Source of the DNA: Methylobacterium terrae
GTDB lineage: Bacteria > Pseudomonadota > Alphaproteobacteria > Rhizobiales > Beijerinckiaceae
Reading direction: 5' to 3'
NCBI RefSeq assembly: GCF_003173755.1
Contig: NZ_CP029553.1
Coordinates: 5,770,001-5,834,000, forward strand
DNA: 64,000 nucleotides
In this document: positions 7,796 to 18,282 of the stretch, in pieces
How positions within the stretch are numbered: the stretch's first letter is position 1
How the letters are laid out: each line of letters opens with the position of its first letter
Made by a program: the position numbers and the translations under genes
The notes under the pieces: generated by a model
The model's input: only the letters and a program-made list of their open reading frames with translations
The model's database searches: none
What the model was told of the DNA's origin: nothing

Positions 7796-8649
7796 TGAAG
7801 GCCTCTCGCAAGATTGCCGCGACGCCGAGCCTCCGGGAGCGCGCGGCTGCGCTCTCTGCCAAAGCCTCGCAGGTACTACGGCCCGGGCCGATCACGGACG
7901 AGCCGGACCTCGGCCGGCGCGCGCTCGTCGTCGGCTCGCTCGCGGCTGGTGCTGCGCTCCCGTTGCCTGCTTTAGCGGCACCGGCCTCTGCGCCCGGCTC
8001 CCATCCAGATCATGAGCTGTTCGAGGCTGAGGCTGCGATGCGCACGGCTAGGCTGGACGCGAGAGCTGCTTCTGATGCGGCCGTGGCCGCGACGGAGGCT
8101 TTCTACAAGGCTCGCGGACGACCGCCGGTGGAGCTGATGATGAACTACCGGGAGGAGCACCTGTTCGCCTCTCTCCCGCGATGCCCAGGGGTCGGATTCG
8201 TGCCGACCTACATGGTTCACCGGCCGCCTGGCCCGGACGGCAGGTGGCGGAATCCGGGGCATGCCTGGACCGAACGAGGGCTGCAGCATGTCATCGCCCG
8301 GGCTGTCGATGTCTTCGGCCGAGGCGGACAGACCCCGCATCGGATCCGGCGATGGAAGGGTCTCTTACCGACTGCAGCTGAATTCGATGCCCACCATGAG
8401 CGGTTGCGGGAGCATTTCCGGCTCGCCGATTTGGGTGCTGCCCGGGACGCGGCAGACGGAAAGGTCGTCCTCGCGGTCGCGCGCTTCGAAGCGCTGGTTG
8501 CAGGGACCATCGATGGACTGGCAGTAAAGGTGCGCTACGCCGGCCGCACCTCGTGGGAGCAGATGCCGAAGTGCTGGAGCACGCTCTTGCAAAGCGCCGC
8601 AGCCGTGTCCGGCGTTGCGCTCGCTTCGCGTTCCGACTTCGAGGCTTGA
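7795..8649 (+). CDS. Exported protein with twin-arginine-like leader, unknown
   Basis: 284 residues from ATG 7795 (TGATG overlap with the upstream stop). A polar N-terminus of 40 residues is followed by GRRALVVGSLAAGAALPLPALAAPA, a long leader with RR and a hydrophobic stretch, suggesting Tat-like export. A helical segment follows (EAEAAMRTARLDARAASDAAVAA), then a region with WRNPGHAWTERGLQHVIARA and HRIRRWKGLLPTAAEFDAHHERL. No catalytic motif or family is recognised. It is third in the four-gene operon. Confidence 0.6.
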   Translation: MKASRKIAATPSLRERAAALSAKASQVLRPGPITDEPDLGRRALVVGSLAAGAALPLPALAAPASAPGSHPDHELFEAEAAMRTARLDARAASDAAVAATEAFYKARGRPPVELMMNYREEHLFASLPRCPGVGFVPTYMVHRPPGPDGRWRNPGHAWTERGLQHVIARAVDVFGRGGQTPHRIRRWKGLLPTAAEFDAHHERLREHFRLADLGAARDAADGKVVLAVARFEALVAGTIDGLAVKVRYAGRTSWEQMPKCWSTLLQSAAAVSGVALASRSDFEA

Positions 8650-8652
8650 GCC

Positions 8653-8943
8653 ATGTCGAACATCATCCGCTTCCCTGCCGGCCGCATTTCGAGCGCTCAG
8701 GGAGACCCTGTCGCGCTCTCGGCGACGCGCATCCCCCGCGAGGAGTTCGAGCGCCTGGCCGAGCTCGCTCTCGACGTGGTCGACCGAATCATCCGTCTGC
8801 TCGACGAGGCAGACGGTGATCCGGACCTTGAGCTGGATGCTGACGCCGAGCCCTCACTTGCCGCCCCAATCGGTGGGCCGTCGCAGGTCTTATGGGCGAT
8901 CGGAGCTGACCACGACGGCGAGGCTGACGAGGTGCCGGCCTGA
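8653..8943 (+). CDS. 96-residue acidic protein, unknown
   Basis: ATG 8653 lies 3 bp after the previous stop. Starts MSNIIRFPAGR, a leader seen in many small island proteins of this group. A helix (PREEFERLAELALDVVDRIIRLLDEADG) is followed by an acidic Asp/Glu/Pro-rich tail. It is last in the operon; downstream the DNA is non-coding up to the tRNA fragment. No function is recognised. Confidence 0.6.
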   Translation: MSNIIRFPAGRISSAQGDPVALSATRIPREEFERLAELALDVVDRIIRLLDEADGDPDLELDADAEPSLAAPIGGPSQVLWAIGADHDGEADEVPA

Positions 8944-9114
8944 CCGCGGCCGGCACGAGAACAAACCGCGTTCCGCTGCTACCGAAATTGCTACCCAATT
9001 CGTTGGGATCTGCCGGTACGAGGCGGAACGGCTGTCGCGCGCCCTATCAGAAAACGCCGGAGTTTCAGGATGTTAAGCGACGCCATGGGATGGAAAAGAA
9101 CAACGGAGAACGAA

Positions 9115-9153
9115 TTTCAAGACCGCTGCCTTAAACCACTCGGCCACCCTTCC
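9115..9153 (-). pseudogene. 5' half of a tRNA-Ser(UGA) gene, broken at the anticodon loop
   Basis: The minus strand from 9153 reads GGAAGGG (acceptor 5' arm), TGGCCGAGTGGTTTAAGGC (D region) and GCGGTC-TTGAAA (anticodon stem and loop, anticodon TGA). Identity stops right after the loop; the next bases (TTCGTTCTCCG) do not form the other half of the stem, the long variable arm or a T arm, and no acceptor 3' arm follows. It marks the junction between the island on the left and backbone on the right, probably an att site or deletion scar. It cannot give a functional tRNA from here. Confidence 0.7.
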
Positions 9154-9329
9154 GGCCGCGGACGCGCGCGGGTCCGGGTGCCTCTTCTGTAGGGCGGGGC
9201 GGCGCGGTGCGTCAACCGTGGCCGGGGGTGTGCGGCGGGCGGGAGCGCCTATCGCGCCGCGCCCGCGCGCCTTAACCTGCGGGCCGTGACGGCGGGGCGC
9301 GATCGAGGCGTCCCGTGAAGGAGGGCCGC

Positions 9330-9707
9330 ATGGGCTATCGGTACGACCATCTCCACCTGCGCAGCCGCGACGCCGTGGCGGCGGCGCGGTTCTACGGCGA
9401 GGTGCTGGGGGCGCGGGAGACGGCGCGCGAGGGCGGGGAACGCCCGAGCCGGATCGTGCTCGATCTCGGCGGGATGACGATGTTCATCGAGCAGGCGCCC
9501 GACGGCATCGCGCCGGCGGCCGTGCCGCCGCATCGCGGCATCGAGCATATCGGGCTCGGGGTCGAGGACATCGAGGCGGCGGTGGCGGATCTGGCCGCCC
9601 GCGGCATCCCGCTGGTGTCGGGCATCACCGACGTGCGGCCGGGCCTGCGCATCGCCTTCTTCGAGGGGCCGGACGGCGTGCGCATCGAGATCCTGCAGCG
9701 GGGCTGA
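9330..9707 (+). CDS. VOC (glyoxalase/bleomycin resistance fold) family protein
   Basis: 125 residues from ATG 9330, which follows AAGGAGGG; the GTG at 9315 lacks a site. Two beta-alpha-beta-beta-beta modules are evident: YDHLHLRSRDAVAAARFYGEVLGA and MTMFIEQAPDG, then IEHIGLGVEDIEAAVADLAARGI, FFEGPDGVRIEIL. The usual metal positions (first-strand His, FIE Glu, IEH His, IEI Glu) are all present, so it is probably a metal-dependent lyase or dioxygenase-type member. The substrate cannot be read from sequence. It is the first backbone gene after the island. Confidence 0.8.
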   Translation: MGYRYDHLHLRSRDAVAAARFYGEVLGARETAREGGERPSRIVLDLGGMTMFIEQAPDGIAPAAVPPHRGIEHIGLGVEDIEAAVADLAARGIPLVSGITDVRPGLRIAFFEGPDGVRIEILQRG

Positions 9708-9767
9708 CGCCCCTCCCCCGGCGATCGCCTCCGGGATCCGTCCCTCGGAAAACTCCTGCGCCGGGGC

Positions 9768-11258
9768 CTACTCGGCGACGTGGACGACGATCGGCTGGAG
9801 GCGGCCGCGCAGGGTCAGGGGGAGCGCGCGGGTGAAGTGGGCCGCCGCCTCCGGGCCGGCGGCCGCGAGGCAGCAATCCGAGGCGACGATGCGGCCGTTG
9901 AGCTCGCGGGTGGCGGCCTCGAGGCGGCTCGCGACGTTGACGACGTCGCCGATCACCGTGAACTCCACCCGCTGGTCGGCGCCGATGTTGCCGATCACCA
10001 CCGGGCCGCAATGCACGCCGACCGCGACCCGCACCGGCGCGGCGCCGCGGGTGGTCCGCTTGGCGTTCCAGGCGTCGATCTCGCGCTGGAGGTCGAGGGC
10101 GCAGGCGATCGCCCGGGCGGCGGCGTCGCCGCGCCCGTCGAGGCCGCCGAAGGTCGCCATGAAACCGTCGCCCAAAAACTTGTCGAGGGTGCCGGCATGG
10201 CGGAACACCACCTTGCAGCTGCGCTCGCGAAAGCCGCGCAAGAGCGCGAAGGCGCGCTCCGGCCCCAGATCCTCGCTCATGCCGGTGAAGCCGACGACGT
10301 CGGCGAACAGCACCGCCACCACCCGGGTCTGCGGCGCGCCGAAGCCGGCATGGGCCCGGGCGCTCAGCGCGTCGGCGACGTCGGGCGAGACGTAGCGGGC
10401 GAGGTCGGCCCGCACCACCTCGGACCGCACCTGGGCGAGAAGCAGCCCCCGCCCCCGCCACACCGCGATGGCGAGGAGCAGCGTGAACAGGCCGGTGGCG
10501 ATGACTTGCGTCCAGAGCGGGGTCAGGCCGACATAGGCCGGATCGAGGAAGATCCGTAAGGACGCCTCGGCGCTCAGGCGCCCGTCATGGGCGACGGTGG
10601 CGAAGCGCACGCTGTCCGCGCGGGCGTAGACCAGCCAGACGCCGAGCGACCAGATCGCGGCGATCCAGGTCCCGGTCCACAGGACGGCGAGCGGCCGGTA
10701 GGTCAGCGCCGCCTCGCCCAGCAGCAGCAGCAGGTAGAGGAATTCCGGGGTGCGCAGCCGGGTCTGGATCGGCCAGTCGACCCCGAGCCCCGCCGGCGGC
10801 GGCACGATGATCGCGGCGGTCATCAGCGCCACGTCGAGCACCGTGAAGACGAGCTTGATCGCCCAGGCGTGCCGGTGCCGGCGCAGCGCGTAGGGCACGG
10901 TGCCGAGCACGAAGAACAGGGCGGCGACCGCGAGGTAGTAGAGGTCGCGCGGCCAGGGCACCAGCACCAGGAGCCACAGCGACACCACCACGATCGCGAC
11001 GGCGCGGGCCCGGAACGCGAAGGCGAGGCCGGCGAGCTCGGCGGTGCGGACGTTCTCGGCCATCCGGCCGCGGGCCCGGGGCGGCAGCTTCCCGGCGAGC
11101 CAGTGGCGCAGGCGCGCGACCCGCAGGCTGGTGCGGAAGGCGAGCACGCGGGCGAGCCCGGTCCGGGCCAGGCTCTTGCGGGCCGGATCCTCGCGGGCCG
11201 GGGCCTCGCGGGCGAGCCCCGGGGGTCTCGGTCGAACTGTCGCGGCGTGCTCGGTCAC
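9768..11258 (-). CDS. Membrane-anchored class III adenylate cyclase
   Basis: 496 residues, GTG start. Six or so hydrophobic helices lie between residues 75 and 270 (AVAIVVVSLWLLVLV, LYYLAVAALFFVLGTVPYAL, VIATGLFTLLLAIAVW), then the cyclase domain. Metal-binding Asp320 (FADVVGF) and Asp364 (LGDGFMATF), purine-selecting Lys360 (LDKFLGD) and Asp438 (IGDVVNVASRLE), and transition-state Asn441/Arg445 are all present, so it should make cAMP rather than cGMP. It is 87 bp downstream of dppF on the same strand, but no regulatory link is visible. Confidence 0.88.
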   Translation of the reverse strand: MTEHAATVRPRPPGLAREAPAREDPARKSLARTGLARVLAFRTSLRVARLRHWLAGKLPPRARGRMAENVRTAELAGLAFAFRARAVAIVVVSLWLLVLVPWPRDLYYLAVAALFFVLGTVPYALRRHRHAWAIKLVFTVLDVALMTAAIIVPPPAGLGVDWPIQTRLRTPEFLYLLLLLGEAALTYRPLAVLWTGTWIAAIWSLGVWLVYARADSVRFATVAHDGRLSAEASLRIFLDPAYVGLTPLWTQVIATGLFTLLLAIAVWRGRGLLLAQVRSEVVRADLARYVSPDVADALSARAHAGFGAPQTRVVAVLFADVVGFTGMSEDLGPERAFALLRGFRERSCKVVFRHAGTLDKFLGDGFMATFGGLDGRGDAAARAIACALDLQREIDAWNAKRTTRGAAPVRVAVGVHCGPVVIGNIGADQRVEFTVIGDVVNVASRLEAATRELNGRIVASDCCLAAAGPEAAAHFTRALPLTLRGRLQPIVVHVAE

Positions 11259-11345
11259 GGATCCGGTCGCTGGCCTCCCGCTCCCCTCATGGTAGGGCGG
11301 AACGCCGCCGGGCGAAGCCCTCCGGGGTTGAACAGACCGTGAGCG

Positions 11346-12343
<998 letters not shown>

Positions 12344-12347
<4 letters not shown>

Positions 12348-13384
12348 CGGATCGCCTCCGCGGTCGAGACGGCATCGGCGCTCGCGCCGACACGGTGGTC
12401 CTGGTCGATGCGGGCATCGCGCGAGGGATCGCCCAAGGGGTAGTGGCAGCGCACGAAGCCGTCCTGCCACGGGCGCAGGGCCGGGCGCTCGTCACGGGAA
12501 TAATCGGTGGCGTAGGCGCAGCGCGGCGAGAACAGGCAGCCGCGCGGGCGGTCGTAGAGCCCCGGCACCACGCCCGGGATGGTGGAAAGCCGCCCGCCCT
12601 CGCTGCGCTCCGGCAGCGCCGCGAGCAGAGCCGCGGTGTAGGGGTGCTGAGGCGCGGCGAACAGCGCGGCGGCGCGGCGCTCCTCCATCACCTGGCCGGC
12701 ATACATCACCATCATCCGGTCGGCGGTCTCGGCGACGACCCCCATGTTGTGGGTGATGAGCACGAGCGCCATGCCGCGCTCGCGCTGGAGCGAGAGCAGG
12801 AGGTCGAGGATCTGGGCCTGGATGGTGACGTCGAGCGCCGTCGTCGGCTCGTCGGCGATGAGGAGCTTCGGGTTGCAGGCGATCGCCATCGCGATCATCA
12901 CCCGCTGGTTCATGCCCCCCGAGAGCTGGTGCGGATAGGACGACAACCGGCTCTCGGCCGCCGGGATGCCGACCTGCTCCAGCAGCTCGATCGCCCGCTT
13001 CTTCGCGGCCCTGCGGTCGAGGCCGAGATGCTGGCGCAAGGACTCGGTGATCTGGAAGCCGATCGTGAAGCAGGGATTGAGGCTGGTGGTCGGCTCCTGG
13101 AAGATCATCGCCACGTCGCGGCCGGTGAGGCGGCGGCGCTCGCGGGCGGGCATCCCCAGGAGGTCGCGGCCGGCGAAGGCGAGGCGGTCGGCGGAGACCC
13201 GGCCCGGATAGGCGACGAGGCCCATCAGCGCCATCATGGTCACGCTCTTGCCCGAGCCCGACTCGCCGACGACGCCGAGCACCTCCCCCTCCTCCACGGT
13301 CAGGCCGACGCCGTCGACGGCGCGCAAGGTTCCGCCGGCGGACGGGAACTCGACGGAGAGGTTCTGGATCTCGAGGAGCGGCAT
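12344..13384 (-). CDS. dppD: Dipeptide ABC transporter ATPase DppD
   Basis: 346 residues from ATG 13384 ([13 protein letters not shown]); the upstream extension is not coding. Walker [10 protein letters not shown] loop [13 protein letters not shown], signature [15 protein letters not shown], Walker [14 protein letters not shown] loop ITHNMGVV, then the oligopeptide-transporter C-terminal domain with the [19 protein letters not shown] segment. It lies 8 bp after dppC and overlaps dppF by 4 bp. It forms the ATPase heterodimer with DppF on the inner face of the membrane. Confidence 0.88.
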
Positions 13385-13392
13385 CGGGCGCC

Positions 13393-14304
13393 TCACCGCT
13401 TCAGCTTGGGGTCGAGGGCATCGCGAAGACCGTCCCCGACGAGGTTGAAGGCGAGCACGGTGACCAGGATGATGAGCCCCGGGAAGGTCACCACCCACCA
13501 GGCCCGCAGCACGAATTCTCGGGCATCCGCCAGCATCGTGCCCCATTCCGGCGAGGGCGGCTGGGCGCCGAGGCCGAGGAAGCCGAGGGCCGCGGCATCC
13601 AGGATCGCGGTCGAGACGCCGAGCGAGGCCTGGACGATGAGGGGAGCGGCACAGTTCGGCAGCACCTCGCCCACCATCAGCCGCAGGGGGCCGGCGCCGC
13701 TGACCCGGGCGGCGGTGACGTAGTCCTTCGATTTCTCCGCGATCACCGCCGCGCGGGCGATGCGGACGTAATGCGGCAGCACCACCACGGCGACCGCCAG
13801 CATCGCGTTCATCAGCCCGGGGCCGAGGATCGCCACGATGACGATGGCGAGCAGCAGGGACGGCAGGGTCAGGATGATGTCCATCACCCGCATGATGACG
13901 ATGCCGGTGGCGCCGCCGATGAAGCCCGCGACGAGCCCCAGCATCGTGCCGACGAGGATCGACACCGCGACGACCGCGATGCCGATCGAGAGCGACAGCC
14001 GGGCGCCGTGGATCAGGCGCGAGAGGATGTCGCGGCCGATCGCGTCGGTGCCGAGCGGATAGGCGAGCGAGCCGCCCTCCTGCCAGAACGGCGGACGCAG
14101 GAAGGCGGCGTTGTCGGTGAGGTTCGGCGGGTGCGGCGCGACGACGTCGGCGAAGACCGCCATCAGCAGCACGGCGACGATCAGCACGAGGCCGATCACC
14201 GCGCCTTTGTTGGCGCGAAAGCTCGTCCAGAACTCGGCGAGCGGGTGCGGCGGGCCGGCGGGGGACGCGGCGGCGGCGGGGGTATCGAGGAGTTCGGCGC
14301 TCAT
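13393..14304 (-). CDS. dppC: Dipeptide ABC transporter permease DppC
   Basis: 303 residues, six predicted membrane helices. A cytosolic N-tail ([21 protein letters not shown]) precedes helix 1; a periplasmic loop carries [23 protein letters not shown], the hallmark of DppC/OppC. The EAA loop that docks the ATPases is [24 protein letters not shown]. It ends [14 protein letters not shown], also typical. Fourteen bp downstream of dppB. Confidence 0.9.
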   Translation of the reverse strand: MSAELLDTPAAAASPAGPPHPLAEFWTSFRANKGAVIGLVLIVAVLLMAVFADVVAPHPPNLTDNAAFLRPPFWQEGGSLAYPLGTDAIGRDILSRLIHGARLSLSIGIAVVAVSILVGTMLGLVAGFIGGATGIVIMRVMDIILTLPSLLLAIVIVAILGPGLMNAMLAVAVVVLPHYVRIARAAVIAEKSKDYVTAARVSGAGPLRLMVGEVLPNCAAPLIVQASLGVSTAILDAAALGFLGLGAQPPSPEWGTMLADAREFVLRAWWVVTFPGLIILVTVLAFNLVGDGLRDALDPKLKR

Positions 14305-14317
14305 CGGACGTGCGGGC

Positions 14318-15328
14318 TCATCGGGCGTGCCGGATGCGGGGGTTCACGAGGCCATAAGCCAGGTCGACGAGGAGGTTCACCGCCATCACCACCGCGCCGA
14401 TCAGCAGGATGCCGCCCTGGAGGACGGGGTAGTCGCGCCGGCCGATCGCCTCGATCAGCCACTTGCCGATGCCGGGCCAGGAGAAGATCGTCTCGGTCAG
14501 GATCGCGCCGGTGAACAGCACGCCGACCTGGAGGCCGATCACCGTGACGACCGGGATCAGGGCGTTGCGCAGGGCGTGCAGCCCGACGATGCGCCAGGCC
14601 GGCAGGCCCTTGGCGCGGGCGGTGCGCATGTAGTCCTCCCCTAACACCTCCAGCATCGCCGAGCGGGTCATGCGGGCGATGACCGCGAGCGGCACCGTGC
14701 CGAGCACGATCGCCGGCAGGACCAGGTGAGAGAGGGCCGAGGCGAAGGCGCCGGATTCGTCCGACAAAAGCGTGTCGATCAGCAGGAAGCCGGTCACCGG
14801 CTCGATGAAGTACTGCACGTCGATGCGGCCCGAGACCGGCGTCCAGCCGAGCTGCACCGAGAACAGCAGGATCAGGAGCAGGCCCCACCAGAAGATCGGC
14901 ATCGAGTAGCCGGTGAGCGACAGCCCCATCACCCCGTGGTCGAAGACCGAGTTGCGGCGGAGCGCCGCCAGGATGCCGGCCGGCAGGCCGACGAGGAGCG
15001 CGAACAGGATCGCGCAGACACCGAGCTCGATCGTCGCCGGAAACAGGCTGGCGAACTCGGCGACCACCGGCTCCTTGGTGCTGATCGAGCGGCCGAGATC
15101 GCCGTGGGCGAGCCGCTCGAGGTAGATGCCGTATTGCACGAGCAAGGGCTTGTCGAAGCCGTACTCGGCGCGGAGCGCCGCGTGCCGCGCCGGATCGATG
15201 CCCCGCTCCCCCGCCATCGTCTCGATCGGGTCGCCGGGCACCAGGCGGATCAGGAAGAACGCCACCAGGGTGATCCCGAGGAAGGTCGGGATCACCAGGG
15301 ACGCGCGGGTCAGGAGGAAGCGGAGCAC
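14318..15328 (-). CDS. dppB: Dipeptide ABC transporter permease DppB
   Basis: 336 residues. Helix 1 followed by FFLIRLVPGDPIETM is diagnostic of DppB/OppB. The EAA loop is DYMRTARAKGLPAWRIVGLHALRNALIPVV, and the end DLAYGLVNPRIRHAR is standard. It forms the translocation pore with DppC. Ten bp downstream of dppA in the same operon. Confidence 0.9.
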   Translation of the reverse strand: MLRFLLTRASLVIPTFLGITLVAFFLIRLVPGDPIETMAGERGIDPARHAALRAEYGFDKPLLVQYGIYLERLAHGDLGRSISTKEPVVAEFASLFPATIELGVCAILFALLVGLPAGILAALRRNSVFDHGVMGLSLTGYSMPIFWWGLLLILLFSVQLGWTPVSGRIDVQYFIEPVTGFLLIDTLLSDESGAFASALSHLVLPAIVLGTVPLAVIARMTRSAMLEVLGEDYMRTARAKGLPAWRIVGLHALRNALIPVVTVIGLQVGVLFTGAILTETIFSWPGIGKWLIEAIGRRDYPVLQGGILLIGAVVMAVNLLVDLAYGLVNPRIRHAR

Positions 15329-15338
15329 GCGGGCGCCC

Positions 15339-16934
15339 TTACTTCAGGCTGACGCCGTAGAAGGTGTGGCGGCCGAACGGCGACAGCTTGAAGTCCACCA
15401 CCTCCTTGCGCACCGGCTTCAGCTGCACCGCGTGCGCGATGGTGAACCACGGCGCCTGCTCCTTGAACACCACCTGCGCCTGCTCGTAGAGCTTGGTGCG
15501 CTCGGCCTTGTCGGTGATGGTCTTGGCCTTGTTGACGAGGTCGTCGTAGGTCTTGTCGCACCACTTGGCGATGTTGCCGCCTCCGGGCTGGGCGGCGGCG
15601 CAGCCGAGCAGGGTGTGGAGGAAGTTGTCGGGATCGCCGTTGTCGCCGGTCCAGCCCAGCATCGCGGTCTGGTGCTCGCCGTCCTGGACGCGCTTGCGGT
15701 ACTCGCCCCACTCGTAGGACTTGATCTCGGCCTTCACCCCGACCTTGGCGAGGTCGGCCTGCATCAGTTCGGCGATGCGGCGGGCGTTCGGGTTGTAGGG
15801 CCGCTGCACCGGCATCGCCCAGAGGTCGATCGAGAGCCCGTTGCCGAGCCCCGCCTCGGCGAGCAGCGTCTTGGCCGCGTCCGGATCGTAGGCGTCGTCC
15901 TTCACCGCGTCGTTGTAGGACCACAGGGTCGGCGGGATCGGGTTCTTGGCCGCGACGCCGGTCGAGAGGTAGACCGCGTCGATGATCGCCTTCTTGTTGA
16001 TCGCGTGGTTCAGCGCCTTGCGCACGCGCACGTCGTCGAACGGCTTCTTCTTGGTGTTGTAGGCGAGGTAGCCGATGTTGAGGCCGGGCTGCTCCAGCAC
16101 CTGGACGTTCGCGTCCTTGCGCATCGCGTCGACGTCGGCCGGGTTCGGGTACGGCATGACGTGGCACTCGCCCTTCTGGAGCTTGGCCCAGCGCACCGAG
16201 GCATCCGGCGTGATGGCAAAGACCAGGTCGTCGAGGGCGGCCTTGCCGGCATAGTATTGCGGGAAGGCGCGGTACCGGACGATCGCGTCCTTCTGGTACT
16301 GCAGCAGGTAGAACGGCCCGGTGCCGATCGGATCCTGGTCGAGCTTGTCCGGCGTGCCGGCCTTCATCATCGCGTCGGCGTATTCCTTCGACTGGATCGC
16401 CGCGAAGGGCATCGCGAGGTCGGCGAGGAACGGCGCCTCGGGCTGGGTCAGGGTGAAGCGGATCGTATAGTCATCGACCTTGTCGATCGACGAGAGGAGC
16501 TTCGGCAGCCCCATGTCGTTGAAGTAGGTGTGGTTGGCGCTGGTCACCCGGAAGAACGGGTGGCCCTCCTTCCACTGCCGCTCGAACGAGAAGATCACGT
16601 CGTCGGCGTTGAAGTCACGGGTCGGCTTGAACACCTTGTTGGAGTGCCACTTCACGCCCTTGCGCAAGTGGAAGGTGTAGACCTTGCCGTCCTCGGACAC
16701 GTCCCACTTCTCGGCGAGGTCCGGCACCACGTTGGTGGTGCCGCGCTCGAAATTGACGATGTTGGAGTAGATCTGCGAACTGGCGTCGAACGAGGTGCCG
16801 GTGGTGTTGACCGCCGGGTAGAAGTTCTCCGGGCTGCCCTCGGAGCAGTAGACCAGCGTCTTGGCGCCGGCCGGCAGGCTTGCCGCCAGGGCGGTCGCGG
16901 CACCGAGAACCACCGCCAGGGACGCGCGCTTCAT
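15339..16934 (-). CDS. dppA: Periplasmic dipeptide-binding protein DppA
   Basis: 531 residues with a cleavable signal peptide ([25 protein letters not shown]). The mature start [17 protein letters not shown] closely follows E. coli DppA, as do [28 protein letters not shown] and [15 protein letters not shown] (SBP family 5 signature). It binds dipeptides (some homologues bind heme or ALA) and delivers them to DppBC. First gene of dppABCDF; the promoter should lie in the roughly 195 bp to 17,130, where I see no clear operator. Confidence 0.9.
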   Translation of the reverse strand: MKRASLAVVLGAATALAASLPAGAKTLVYCSEGSPENFYPAVNTTGTSFDASSQIYSNIVNFERGTTNVVPDLAEKWDVSEDGKVYTFHLRKGVKWHSNKVFKPTRDFNADDVIFSFERQWKEGHPFFRVTSANHTYFNDMGLPKLLSSIDKVDDYTIRFTLTQPEAPFLADLAMPFAAIQSKEYADAMMKAGTPDKLDQDPIGTGPFYLLQYQKDAIVRYRAFPQYYAGKAALDDLVFAITPDASVRWAKLQKGECHVMPYPNPADVDAMRKDANVQVLEQPGLNIGYLAYNTKKKPFDDVRVRKALNHAINKKAIIDAVYLSTGVAAKNPIPPTLWSYNDAVKDDAYDPDAAKTLLAEAGLGNGLSIDLWAMPVQRPYNPNARRIAELMQADLAKVGVKAEIKSYEWGEYRKRVQDGEHQTAMLGWTGDNGDPDNFLHTLLGCAAAQPGGGNIAKWCDKTYDDLVNKAKTITDKAERTKLYEQAQVVFKEQAPWFTIAHAVQLKPVRKEVVDFKLSPFGRHTFYGVSLK

Positions 16935-17129
16935 GCTCTGCTCTCCACTCTCGCGGGCGGGCGCCCGGCTGTCGCCCCTTCTGGCGGGTTTCCGCTCGGT
17001 TCCGCAAGGCCTTGGCGAGGGAGACGCACAGGCCCCGACCCCCGGGCGGTTGTCGCCCGGGCGATCTTGTGTCTGAATTCCGACGAAGGGGCGTCGCGAG
17101 CGCGCCCGGCGCGAAGGGGTGGAGATGCG

Positions 17130-17354
17130 GTGAAACCGGAGATCACGTCAGTCGCGAAGGATCCGACGGTCGCGGAGGCCTGTCGCAGCGTCGCGCGCCG
17201 GCTCGGCCGTCTGGACGAGTGCCGGCGCCGGGGGCTGCCGATCGAGGCCGAGGAGGAGGCGCTGCGCGCCCTGTGGACCGACCTCGGCCTCGCCTACGCG
17301 CGGGAGGCGGTCGGGGTGGCGGAGCTGCGGCACCGCAGGGCGGATCCCGGTTGA
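17130..17354 (+). CDS. 74-residue helical protein, unknown
   Basis: GTG 17130 preceded by GGGGTGGAG. The sequence is two charged helices ([21 protein letters not shown] and [32 protein letters not shown]). The regular amphipathic pattern and third-position GC fit a real small protein, but no family is recognised. It is divergent from dppA and convergent with pabC, with a strong hairpin between them. Confidence 0.5.
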   Translation: MKPEITSVAKDPTVAEACRSVARRLGRLDECRRRGLPIEAEEEALRALWTDLGLAYAREAVGVAELRHRRADPG

Positions 17355-17392
17355 GCGAGGGATCGCGGGCCTTGGTCTTTCGAAAGCAAATG

Positions 17393-17428
17393 CCCGACCC
17401 CTTCCCCTGCAGAGGGGAAGGGGTCGGG
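17393..17428. terminator. Perfect 15-bp hairpin between convergent genes
   Basis: CCCGACCCCTTCCCC (17393-17407), 6-nt loop, and its exact complement (17414-17428). It sits between the small + gene and pabC (-), so it could end transcription from both sides. No T-run, so it may act as an RNA-end stabiliser instead. Confidence 0.55.
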
Positions 17429-17436
17429 CGGCGCTC

Positions 17437-18282
17437 TCACCTCTCCAGCGGCACCCCGCACGCCTCAGCGATCTCTTGCGACAACGCTGCACGCAGGTCC
17501 CGCACGGCCGGATGCCCGGCGCTGGGATAGTCCCGCTCCCCGATCCGCCGCACCGGCGCCACCAGCCGCAGGGAATTGGTGAGGAACACCGCCTCGGCCC
17601 CGGCCAGGTCTTCGGGTGTCATCGGGCGCTCGGCCGGTACGAGGCCGAGGCCGGGGGCGAGCGCCAGCACCCGGGCGCGCACGATCCCGGCGAGAACCCC
17701 GTCCTCCAGGGGCGGCGTAACGATCATGCGGCCGAACACCGCGAACAGGTTGCCGGTGCCGGCGCAGGCCACCCGGCCCCGCATGTTGAGGAACAGCGCC
17801 TCGTCGTGGCCTTGGCTCCCGGCGGCCTCGGCGGCGAGCACCGCGTCGAGGTAGCCGAGGGTCTTGTGGCGCGAGGCCGGGGTGGTCTCGTTGCGGCGGA
17901 TCGCGCTCCAGCCGAGGGAGATCTCCGCGAACGCCGCGCCGGGCCGCAACGGCGCGGCGCTGGCCCACAGGATTGGGCGGGCTTCCGCCGGCGGGCGCAG
18001 GCCGCGCGGGCCGGAGCCGCGCGTCACCGTGGTCCGGATCGCCGCGCGCGGCAGCGCGGCCGCGAGCGCCCGCATCGCCGCGCGGGCCTCCGCCTCGTCG
18101 AACGCGAAGCCGAGGGCGGCGGCGGAGGCCGCGAGGCGCGCCAGGTGCGCTCCTTCCGCCACCACCGTGCCGCCGAGCGCCATCGCGGTGTCGAACACCC
18201 CGTCGCCGAGCAAAAGGCCGCGGTCGGCGAGGTCGAAGGGCGCGACCGTGCCCTCATGCACCCGCCCGTCACGCCACAGCAC
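17437..18282 (-). CDS. pabC: Aminodeoxychorismate lyase (PabC), PLP class IV
   Basis: 281 residues. Fold-type IV PLP enzyme: PFDLADRGLLLGDGVFDT near the N-terminus, the Schiff-base lysine in ASRHKTLGYLDAVLA (Lys140), and the cofactor phosphate region with FLNMRGRVACAGTGNLFA. It converts 4-amino-4-deoxychorismate to p-aminobenzoate and pyruvate in folate synthesis. It overlaps pabA by 14 bp. BCAT or D-amino-acid aminotransferase are alternatives in this fold, but the pabA neighbour makes PabC most likely. Both now lie 19.5 kb from pabB. Confidence 0.82.
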   Translation of the reverse strand: MLWRDGRVHEGTVAPFDLADRGLLLGDGVFDTAMALGGTVVAEGAHLARLAASAAALGFAFDEAEARAAMRALAAALPRAAIRTTVTRGSGPRGLRPPAEARPILWASAAPLRPGAAFAEISLGWSAIRRNETTPASRHKTLGYLDAVLAAEAAGSQGHDEALFLNMRGRVACAGTGNLFAVFGRMIVTPPLEDGVLAGIVRARVLALAPGLGLVPAERPMTPEDLAGAEAVFLTNSLRLVAPVRRIGERDYPSAGHPAVRDLRAALSQEIAEACGVPLER

